Positions 1 to 5,033 of a stretch of DNA of 6,920 bases are shown in pieces. Origin of the DNA: an uncultured bacterium (GTDB taxonomy: Bacteria > Bacillota > Clostridia > Oscillospirales > Oscillospiraceae); the NCBI GenBank assembly GCA_905214155.1, contig CAJMLC010000105.1:1-6920 (forward strand), written 5' to 3'. Under the pieces are notes generated by a model, which saw only the letters and a program-made list of their open reading frames with translations, was not told where the DNA came from and did not search any database. Both the position numbers and the translations under genes were made by a program. How positions within the stretch are numbered: the first letter of the stretch is position 1; every line of letters starts with the position of its first letter.

Positions 1-72
1 CTGCCGGTTCTTGCTCTAAGCGATTATTTGTTGTCCTTATGCGTGTTCGCCATTCAGAGCGCCGGTGCTTTC

Positions 73-1656
73 TTATTCCGCGGTCTCCGAGAGCTCGAGT
101 CCCGGATTGCGCTTCAGAATATAATTGATCGACCACTGGGACGCAAACACCAGCAGGCTGCGGCCGCGATAGTCCTCCAGCAGCTCCGCGTCGCTCGACA
201 GGTTCAGGTCCTTCAGGTCGGCGACCGGGGCGGCGGTGATGAACCGCAGCTGCTCATACGGCAGGCCCTCCATCCGGAGGTCGACGCCGTATTCCGACTT
301 CATGCGGTACTGGAACACGTCAAACTGCAGCGTACCGACGACGCCGACGATGACCTCCTCCATGCCGGAATTTGGCAGCTTGAAGATCTGGATCGCGCCC
401 TCCTGTGCGATCTGCTCGGTGCCCTTGATGAACTGCTTGCGCTTCATCGAGTCCTTCGGGCTGACGCGCGAGAAATGCTCCGGCGCGAACGTCGGGATCC
501 CGCCGAAGCGGAACTTCTTGCCCGGCACGGTGATCGTGTCGCCGATGGCGAAGATACCGGGGTCGAACACGCCGATGATGTCGCCCGCGTATGCTTCCTC
601 GACGATCTCGCGCTCCGACGCCATCAGCTGCTGCGGCTGGGAAAGGCGCATTTTTTTGCCGCCCTGCACGTGGTAATATTCGCGGTCGCGCTCAAACTTG
701 CCGGAGCAGATGCGCAGGAAGGCCAGCCGGTCGCGGTGCGCCTTGTTCATGTTTGCCTGAATTTTGAAGACGAACGCCGAGAAATCGGGGTCGAACGTGT
801 CGATCTCGCCGCAGTCGGCCACACGCGGCAGGGGCGGCGGCGTCATGCGGAGGAATTCCTCGAGGAACGGCTCCACACCGAAATTCGTCAGCGCCGAGCC
901 GAAGAACACCGGCGACAGCTGCCCATGGCGCACCTCGTCCATGTCGAATTCGCGTCCCGCGCCGAGCAGCTCCACATCGTCGCGCAGCTGCGCATGCCGC
1001 CGCTCGCCGAGGATCTCCGTGACCTGTGGATCGTCCAGCGTGACAGCCAGCTTGTCCGCGCGGTTCTTGCCGGACACACCGGAAAACAGCAGCAGCTGCT
1101 CCCCTCTCCGGTCATACACGCCCTGAAACTCCTTGCCGGAGCCGATGGGCCAGTTGCAGGCATAGGTCTCGATGCCGAGCTCGTTTTCCAGTTCGTCCAA
1201 CAGCTCGAACGGATCGCGCGCCTCGCGGTCCATCTTGTTGATGAACGTGAAGATCGGGATGTGGCGCATCGCGCAGACCTTGAACAGCTTGCGCGTCTGC
1301 GGCTCGACGCCCTTGGCCCCATCGATGACCATGACGGCGCTGTCCGCCGCCATCAGTGTGCGGTACGTGTCCTCGGAAAAGTCCTGATGGCCCGGCGTGT
1401 CCAGAATGTTGATGCAGAAGCCCTCATACTGGAACTGCATGACCGACGACGTGACCGAGATGCCGCGCTGCTTTTCGATTTCCATCCAGTCGGACACCGC
1501 GGCACGGGAATTCTTCTTGCCCTTGACCGCGCCCGCCTGCGCGATGGCCCCGCCGTAGAGCAGAAATTTTTCTGTCAATGTGGTTTTACCGGCGTCCGGG
1601 TGCGAAATGATCGCGAACGTCCTCCGCCGGGAGATCTCTTCTTTTAAGGCAGCCAA
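73..1656 (-). CDS. prfC: Peptide chain release factor 3 (RF3), translational GTPase
   Basis: RF3 is a cytoplasmic GTPase that removes RF1/RF2 from the ribosome after peptide release. The 527-residue product is full length for the family. The GTPase motifs are in order: G1 SHPDAGKTT at residues 18-26, the G2/switch I region RGISVTSS near 64-71, G3 DTPGHQDF at 86-93, G4 NKMD at 140-143 and G5-like SALTNFGV near 254-261. The C-terminal RF3 domain is present, including GTLQFDVFQYRMKSEYGVD at about 441-459. DTPGHQDFSEDTYRTL is typical of RF3 rather than EF-G. The start is TTG (1656-1654), chosen because AGGAGG at 1670-1665 lies 8 nt upstream and the protein begins at the family's usual position. 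The stop is TAA at 75-73. The gene is divergent from the padR-type gene and appears monocistronic within the window. No terminator is visible in the 72 bases downstream. Confidence 0.97.
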   Translation of the reverse strand: MAALKEEISRRRTFAIISHPDAGKTTLTEKFLLYGGAIAQAGAVKGKKNSRAAVSDWMEIEKQRGISVTSSVMQFQYEGFCINILDTPGHQDFSEDTYRTLMAADSAVMVIDGAKGVEPQTRKLFKVCAMRHIPIFTFINKMDREARDPFELLDELENELGIETYACNWPIGSGKEFQGVYDRRGEQLLLFSGVSGKNRADKLAVTLDDPQVTEILGERRHAQLRDDVELLGAGREFDMDEVRHGQLSPVFFGSALTNFGVEPFLEEFLRMTPPPLPRVADCGEIDTFDPDFSAFVFKIQANMNKAHRDRLAFLRICSGKFERDREYYHVQGGKKMRLSQPQQLMASEREIVEEAYAGDIIGVFDPGIFAIGDTITVPGKKFRFGGIPTFAPEHFSRVSPKDSMKRKQFIKGTEQIAQEGAIQIFKLPNSGMEEVIVGVVGTLQFDVFQYRMKSEYGVDLRMEGLPYEQLRFITAAPVADLKDLNLSSDAELLEDYRGRSLLVFASQWSINYILKRNPGLELSETAE

Positions 1657-1706
1657 ATCTGTTTCCTCCTAATCGATATTTGTTTGGATCCGTTTGACGC
1701 CTTTTC

Positions 1707-1718
1707 TTATGTCGGCAC
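1707..1718 (-). other. Four-codon mini-ORF (GTG CCG ACA TAA) in the prfC leader
   Basis: On the minus strand a perfect GGAGG (1730-1726) is followed after 7 nt by GTG CCG ACA TAA, encoding fMet-Pro-Thr-stop. It lies inside the predicted prfC leader, about 50 nt before the prfC start, and prfC has its own separate AGGAGG. A second strong ribosome binding site is therefore present with only this tiny frame behind it. Very short ORFs are known to cause peptidyl-tRNA drop-off, a process RF3 influences in E. coli, so a regulatory role is conceivable. It could equally be a chance GGAGG. Translation is not demonstrated by the sequence. Confidence 0.35.
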
Positions 1719-1754
1719 GTTGATTCCTCCAAAAAACTCAAGTCAATCGAGGAA

Positions 1755-1783
1755 AGTATACCACAAAGGATCTCATTTTACAA
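1755..1783 (-). promoter_or_regulatory. Probable sigma-A promoter of prfC
   Basis: Read on the minus strand, TTGTAA (1783-1778) and TATACT (1760-1755) are separated by exactly 17 nt. TG lies just before the -10 with one base between, giving an extended -10. Transcription would start near 1748, leaving a leader of roughly 92 nt before the TTG start of prfC. Assignment is by match to consensus only. Confidence 0.65.
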
Positions 1784-1818
1784 GAAAAACCACAGTCTTC
1801 CCGCAAGAAAAATACTGC

Positions 1819-1847
1819 TTGACAAATGATACTATGTATCATATAGT
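1819..1847 (+). promoter_or_regulatory. Sigma-A promoter of the padR-DUF4097 operon
   Basis: A consensus -35 TTGACA (1819-1824) and a -10 TATAGT (1842-1847) are separated by 17 nt. The predicted start is near 1854, which leaves a very short leader before the AGGAGG at 1858-1863. The spacer is occupied by a perfect inverted repeat, described under the operator entry. The promoter faces away from the prfC promoter in a shared AT-rich gap. Confidence 0.8.
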
Positions 1848-1849
1848 AT
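1826..1849 (+). promoter_or_regulatory. Candidate PadR operator: two interleaved inverted repeats
   Basis: ATGATAC (1826-1832) and GTATCAT (1836-1842) form a perfect 7-3-7 palindrome filling the promoter spacer. A second perfect pair, ATACTAT (1829-1835) and ATAGTAT (1843-1849), has a 7-nt gap and covers the -10. PadR-family repressors are dimeric winged-helix proteins that commonly bind such AT-rich inverted repeats in their own promoters. Binding here would block RNA polymerase, so autorepression by the gene at 1870 is the likely meaning. That last step is inference. Confidence 0.65.
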
Positions 1850-1869
1850 ATAGCAACAGGAGGTATGCT

Positions 1870-2199
1870 ATGGACGGACAACTCAAACGCGGCATGCTCG
1901 ACGTCTGCGTGCTGGCCGCGATCCGGAAGGAGGACTCCTACGGCTATCAGATCCTGAAGGATCTGCGGCCCTATGTGGCCCTGTCGGAATCGACGCTCTA
2001 CCCCATCCTGCGGCGGCTGGAGACGGCGGAGATGCTCACCGTGCGCACAGCGGAACACAACGGCCGTCTGCGCAAATACTATCATCTCACGCCGCAGGGC
2101 CTCGCGCGCATCGAGCAATTCAAAACCGAATGGGAGCAGATCGTGAATATCTACCAATTCATTCTGTCAACGGAGGGGACTGAATATGACGAAAGCTGA
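1870..2199 (+). CDS. PadR-family winged-helix transcriptional regulator
   Basis: The 109-residue cytoplasmic DNA-binding protein is typical of short (s1-type) PadR proteins. The family pattern is clear: an N-terminal helix with LKRGMLDVCVLAAI (about residues 5-18), YGYQILKDL (24-32), the recognition segment LSESTLYPILRRLE (38-51), and the wing with GRLRKYYHLTPQG (65-77). A C-terminal helix for dimerisation follows (about 78-99). ATG at 1870 is chosen because AGGAGG at 1858-1863 sits 6 nt upstream. An in-frame ATG at 1834 lies inside the operator/promoter and cannot be the start. The 3' end overlaps the next gene by 14 nt, implying translational coupling. PadR genes next to HAAS/DUF4097 proteins are a recurring pair in Firmicutes. 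The ligand or signal is unknown. Autoregulation is likely from the operator overlap with the promoter. Confidence 0.93.
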   Translation: MDGQLKRGMLDVCVLAAIRKEDSYGYQILKDLRPYVALSESTLYPILRRLETAEMLTVRTAEHNGRLRKYYHLTPQGLARIEQFKTEWEQIVNIYQFILSTEGTEYDES

Positions 2200-3166
2200 A
2201 TTTTTGAAGGCATTGGAAGAAAAGCTGTCCGCGCTCTCCGCAGAGGATCGCGCGGCCTCGCTCGCCTATTACGAAGAGATCATCGACGACCGCATGGAAG
2301 AGGGACTCTGCGAGGCGGACGCTGTCGCAGCGGCAGGTCCCGTAGAGGAAGCTGCGGCACAGCTCCTCGCCGAGACGCCGCATGCAGAAACGCGCCTGTG
2401 TGCCCAGCCCAAGCGGATTGAACCTGCCGGCAGCTTCCTGCTGTTTACCGATCCGTTCGACGCAGTCGAGATCCACGCGACCTGTGCCGATGTAGAGCTC
2501 CGGCCATCGGAGGACGGCGTCTGCCGCGTGGAGTTTCAGGAGGAGCAGCGCTGCGCCGCCTCCGTGGCAGGCGGGATACTCCGGATTCAGGAGCTGCGCC
2601 GCCATCGTGTCGGCCTGACGCTTGACCTCAGCATCGGCGGCCGTCAGCTGCTCGACGTCCCAATGCGTGACAATGCGCTGCGCGTCTATCTCCCGGTGCG
2701 CACATACCGGATGCTCCGGGCCGAGACCCGCTCCGGCGAGATCGAGGTTTCCGGCGGCCTGTCCTTTGACCGTGCCGTGCTCCGCAGCGCCAGCGGCGAT
2801 GTTGAGTTCCGCGCCGCCGTCCAGAGCGAGCTGCGCATCCATACGGCCAGCGGTGACATCGAAGTGAAGCATGCCGCGCCGGAGCGGATGCAGTTGGAGA
2901 GCGCGAGCGGCGATGTCGAGCTGTCCGGCTGCGGTGCTTCGTCCGTGACCGTCCGGACGAGCAGCGGCGATGTCGAGTTTGCGGACTGCGACGAGACCGC
3001 GCTCGACATCCGCACGGCCAGCGGCGACATTGATGGGCGCTTCTCCGTGCCGCGCGCCGTCTCGGCCAGCTCGGTCAGCGGTGAGATCGATGTGCCGCGC
3101 TCCGGCTCCGGCGCGCCGTGCGTCCTGCATACCGTCAGCGGCGACATCGATGTCTGCATCAAATGA
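2186..3166 (+). CDS. HAAS (DUF1700) and DUF4097 beta-repeat protein
   Basis: The 326-residue protein has two parts. Residues 1-62 resemble the HAAS/DUF1700 helical domain (MTKAEFLKALEEKLSALS at the start, YYEEIIDDRMEEG near 28-40), which usually accompanies PadR regulators. Residues about 82-326 resemble DUF4097, a beta-strand repeat adhesin-like fold. SG[DE][VI] motifs occur at residues 183, 203, 222, 241, 260, 279, 298 and 318, a spacing of 19-20, expected for a beta-solenoid turn. No signal peptide or transmembrane helix is visible, although many HAAS proteins have one. The start ATG at 2186 has GGAGG at 2172-2176, inside the end of the PadR gene, and overlaps it by 14 nt. The stop is TGA at 3164-3166. 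The repeat is conserved at DNA level too (GCCAGCGGCGAT-like blocks every 57-60 nt). A role in sensing for, or with, the PadR protein is inferred from context only; the biochemical function is unknown. Confidence 0.88.
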   Translation: MTKAEFLKALEEKLSALSAEDRAASLAYYEEIIDDRMEEGLCEADAVAAAGPVEEAAAQLLAETPHAETRLCAQPKRIEPAGSFLLFTDPFDAVEIHATCADVELRPSEDGVCRVEFQEEQRCAASVAGGILRIQELRRHRVGLTLDLSIGGRQLLDVPMRDNALRVYLPVRTYRMLRAETRSGEIEVSGGLSFDRAVLRSASGDVEFRAAVQSELRIHTASGDIEVKHAAPERMQLESASGDVELSGCGASSVTVRTSSGDVEFADCDETALDIRTASGDIDGRFSVPRAVSASSVSGEIDVPRSGSGAPCVLHTVSGDIDVCIK

Positions 3167-3180
3167 GTCCCGCTCCGCAT

Positions 3181-3304
3181 AAAAAGCCCCCTCTACCAAG
3201 AGGGGGCTGTCTGCGCTCCGCGCAGACAGGGGGGAGATTCAATATCTTCTCCCCCCGATCGCCGAAGGCGATCTTCCCCCCCTCTATGAAGAGGGGGGGC
3301 TTTT
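3181..3304. repeat. Composite intergenic palindromic repeat: two units head to head
   Basis: The block contains two similar modules in opposite orientation. Unit 1 (plus, about 3185-3239) is hairpin AGCCCCCTCT/AGAGGGGGCT (3185-3194, 3199-3208), then GTCTGCGC/GCGCAGAC (3209-3216, 3220-3227), then GGGGGGAGA (3229-3237). Unit 2 (minus, about 3301-3243) repeats the order: a C-run/G-run hairpin (3299-3291 with 3284-3276), hairpin GATCGCC/GGCGATC (3257-3263, 3267-3273), then GGGGGGAGA (3256-3248). The GGGGGGAGA arms of the two units also pair with each other (9 bp), and the outer ends AAAAAGCC and GGCTTTT are complementary. No ORF of its own is present. I remember modular G/C-run palindromes of this style between genes in Oscillospiraceae, but cannot search here. 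The left hairpin followed by T5 on the minus strand could also terminate minus-strand transcription. Confidence 0.75.
3276..3304 (+). terminator. Probable intrinsic terminator after the DUF4097 gene
   Basis: Seven C plus TC (3276-3284) pair with GA plus seven G (3291-3299) around a 6-nt loop, giving a 9-bp GC-rich stem followed by C and TTTT (3301-3304). It is the last hairpin of the composite repeat and the first on the plus strand with a T-run behind it. The T-run is short, so termination may be partial. Confidence 0.5.
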
Positions 3305-3321
3305 CCGCTGCGGCGGGATGA

Positions 3322-3343
3322 GGGCCGATGAGGGCATCGGCCC
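3322..3343. repeat. Short palindromic intergenic repeat (GGGCCGATG/CATCGGCCC)
   Basis: GGGCCGATG (3322-3330) and CATCGGCCC (3335-3343) form a perfect 9-bp inverted repeat around AGGG, followed by CTACAA. There is no T-run, so it is not an obvious terminator. The sequence resembles a palindrome I recall as dispersed in Oscillospiraceae genomes; this is memory, not a search result. Confidence 0.5.
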
Positions 3344-3364
3344 CTACAATGAGATACCATAAAC

Positions 3365-3399
3365 AAAAAACGCCCCGGTATGCAGTGCATACCGGGGCG
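3365..3399 (-). terminator. Intrinsic terminator of the alaX-nudC-membrane protein operon
   Basis: CGCCCCGGTATGCA (3371-3384) and its exact complement (3386-3399) form a 13-14 bp GC-rich hairpin. On the minus strand it is followed by TTTTTTG (3370-3364). It begins 11 nt beyond the stop of the 118-residue membrane protein gene, so it ends that transcript. In the plus direction the following GGTCGTTTTC is a poor T-run, but some backup termination is possible. Confidence 0.88.
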
Positions 3400-3409
3400 G
3401 GTCGTTTTC

Positions 3410-3766
3410 TCAGAAAAATCGTTTATTGGCTTTTATGTTCACGAGCAGATACCAGATCAGCGCCGCAAAGACGATTGCCAGCGGGATGAAGCCCAGCGGA
3501 TACGGCAAAAGCTCGTTCCCCGACAGGTCACAGTAGAGATTGAACGCCGCGTAGATCACCAGGATTCCCGTCAGCACGCCGAGCCGCGGCAGCACGAACG
3601 AGACATAGCCATCCTCATCGAGGCAGTCCTCCGGCTTTTTGTCCTTGCCCAGCAGGATCTCATTTTTGAACAGCTTCCGCTCGCGCAGCAGCCGCACCCA
3701 TGTATACGCGCAATAGACCGCGCAGAGGGACGAAAACACGTCCATCAGCATCATTGTGGAATCCAT
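3410..3766 (-). CDS. Small uncharacterised membrane protein, three predicted helices
   Basis: I do not recognise a family. The 118-residue protein has hydrophobic segments at about residues 5-26, 56-78 and 88-110, so three membrane spans are likely. A charged stretch (RERKLFKNEILLGKDKKPED, about 28-47) lies between the first two, and the end is basic (KANKRFF). The GAGGAG site (3779-3774) lies inside the end of the upstream gene, 7 nt before ATG. The gap between the upstream TGA and this ATG is 1 nt, so the two genes are almost certainly translated together and may form a complex. A strong terminator follows 11 nt after the stop. Codon use is GC-rich like that of its neighbours, supporting a real gene. 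Confidence 0.78.
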   Translation of the reverse strand: MDSTMMLMDVFSSLCAVYCAYTWVRLLRERKLFKNEILLGKDKKPEDCLDEDGYVSFVLPRLGVLTGILVIYAAFNLYCDLSGNELLPYPLGFIPLAIVFAALIWYLLVNIKANKRFF

Positions 3767-3767
3767 T

Positions 3768-4136
3768 TCAGCTCTCCTCGTCCGTAGTATGCTTCTTCTT
3801 TTCGTCCATATCCTGCTTGAACCAGAGCGCGATGCGCACGATCATCAGCACGCCCGCCGCGATGAACACCACCGCCGCCACCAGCGACGCAATCTCCAGG
3901 CCGCTCCATTCTGCGGGTGTCTGTTTGGTCAAGTCGCGGATCATCTGCACCGCCAGATAGATCAGATATGCGCCCGCCATGCCGTAGATCACGGTGCGGC
4001 GGCCGCGGTCCTGCTTCTGCTTCTGCTTTTTCTCGCGCTCTTCCTGTTCCGCTTTCCGCTGTTCGGCCTCCGGATCGACCGGCTCCTGTACGCCATCTGC
4101 ACCGACGACCGGCAGATCTTTCTTTTCCTCGTCCAT
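3768..4136 (-). CDS. Small uncharacterised membrane protein, charged N-terminus, two helices
   Basis: The 122-residue protein has no family that I recognise. Residues 1-47 are highly charged and probably cytoplasmic, with a Glu/Lys/Gln-rich stretch (REKKQKQKQDRGRR, about 34-47) that may be helical or coiled. Two hydrophobic segments follow, about 49-67 and 82-106, and the tail is charged (DMDEKKKHTTDEES). The start ATG (4136-4134) has AGGAGG at 4149-4144, 7 nt upstream. The gene lies 69 nt after nudC on the same strand and 1 nt before the next membrane protein gene. It probably shares the transcript from alaX, although the 69-nt gap could hold a weak internal promoter. Confidence 0.75.
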   Translation of the reverse strand: MDEEKKDLPVVGADGVQEPVDPEAEQRKAEQEEREKKQKQKQDRGRRTVIYGMAGAYLIYLAVQMIRDLTKQTPAEWSGLEIASLVAAVVFIAAGVLMIVRIALWFKQDMDEKKKHTTDEES

Positions 4137-4205
4137 GGGCTGTCCTCCTGTGGTTTTTGGATATTTTACACGATTTCCGGCAAAAAGAAAAGTGGGGGCG
4201 GAGAA

Positions 4206-5033
4206 TTATTTTACCGCTCCGATGCGGAACTGCTCGATCATCTCCGCCGTCAGGCTGAAGCCGGTCGTGTCCTCCGGGACGTCGTGCCGGTCGACCCACG
4301 TGGCCTCGGAGAGCTCGCTCTCCTGCACAGTGACACGGTCAGACCCGTCCAGCTCGGCATAGAAGCCGAACAGCAGCGTGTCGGTGAAGACCCAGGGCTG
4401 CGATTTGTAGAACTTCAGATTTTTCACGCGGACGCCGGTCTCTTCAAAGACCTCACGGCGGACCGTTTCCTCGATGGACTCGCCGATCTCATTGAAGCCC
4501 GCAACGAGGGCATAGTGCTTGATGGGGCGGTCCTTATAGCGTGTGAGCAGCAGACGTTCGCCGTCGTGGACGGCGACGATGACTGCGGGGCAGATCTTCG
4601 GGTAGACCGTGTTGCCGCAGCTCGGGCAGACCATTGCCCGCTCGGCCTTGCTCTTTTCCATTCGCGTGCCGCAGCGGCCGCAGAAACGCTGGCTGGAATA
4701 CCAGCGCCAGAGGCTCTCGCCCGCCGCCGCCGCGAAGATCACCTCGCTGCGCGGCAGGCCGCGCAGGCGGGCCGTCGGCAGCGGGGCCCAGTCGCCCTTT
4801 GGGCGCGCGCCGGCCTCGGCGAGGTAATAGTCCCGGTCGTCGATGGAGAAGAGATATTGCAGTTTGTGCTGCGCGCCGGGCAGATCCGCCACGCGCGGCA
4901 GCGTGATCGCGCCGTCCGTCTCGCGGCAGTAGAGCACGCGCTCGGCCCCGAAGCAGAGAACGAGGTCGTCCGCATCCGGCGCCTTCCATTTCATTTCATT
5001 GTGATATACATGCGGAAAAATATCCTGGATCAT
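4206..5033 (-). CDS. nudC: NudC-type Nudix hydrolase (NADH pyrophosphatase-like) with zinc ribbon
   Basis: Enzymes of this type cleave NAD(H) or NAD-capped RNA to the mononucleotides. The 275-residue protein has the NudC layout: a variable N-terminal domain (1-110), a zinc ribbon with Cys118, Cys121, Cys136 and Cys139, and a complete Nudix box G-x5-E-x7-REVFEETGV at 179-201. The NudC-type motif SQPW at 211-214 follows. The classical motif continues PFPxS, but here it reads VFTDT, so substrate preference may differ from E. coli NudC. The start at 5033 is set by GGAGGG about 7 nt upstream and by the ATGA overlap with the alaX-type gene's stop. Longer in-frame starts up to 5213 would run through alaX and are rejected. 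The gene is translationally coupled to alaX. Cytoplasmic; NADH pyrophosphatase is the best call, a broader Nudix activity the alternative. Confidence 0.92.
   Translation of the reverse strand: MIQDIFPHVYHNEMKWKAPDADDLVLCFGAERVLYCRETDGAITLPRVADLPGAQHKLQYLFSIDDRDYYLAEAGARPKGDWAPLPTARLRGLPRSEVIFAAAAGESLWRWYSSQRFCGRCGTRMEKSKAERAMVCPSCGNTVYPKICPAVIVAVHDGERLLLTRYKDRPIKHYALVAGFNEIGESIEETVRREVFEETGVRVKNLKFYKSQPWVFTDTLLFGFYAELDGSDRVTVQESELSEATWVDRHDVPEDTTGFSLTAEMIEQFRIGAVK

Noticed and set aside
1..72. Terminator or gene end downstream of prfC
   Set aside because: Only scattered short complementary stretches are present and no hairpin with a T-run; the evidence is too weak to annotate.
28..1647. A 539-codon open frame on the plus strand opposite prfC
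   Set aside because: It lies entirely antisense to a clear RF3 gene. High-GC codon use commonly leaves the opposite strand open, and its product is rich in Arg, His and Ala without a recognisable domain.
1684..1869. N-terminal extension of the PadR gene
   Set aside because: It would run through the prfC promoter region and the padR promoter and operator. The PadR fold begins at the ATG at 1870, which has an ideal ribosome site.
2730..3160. CRISPR-like or tandem DNA repeat with a period of about 57 nt
   Set aside because: The period is 19 codons of a continuous reading frame with SG[DE] motifs, so it is a protein repeat; there are no identical repeats or unique spacers.
2159..3199. A 346-codon minus-strand open frame opposite the DUF4097 gene
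   Set aside because: Its apparent repeats are the reverse reading of the SGD repeats of the true gene, and it has no convincing start signal.
4137..4205. Internal promoter before the 122-residue membrane protein gene
   Set aside because: TAAAAT is a possible -10 on the minus strand, but no acceptable -35 lies 16-18 nt away.
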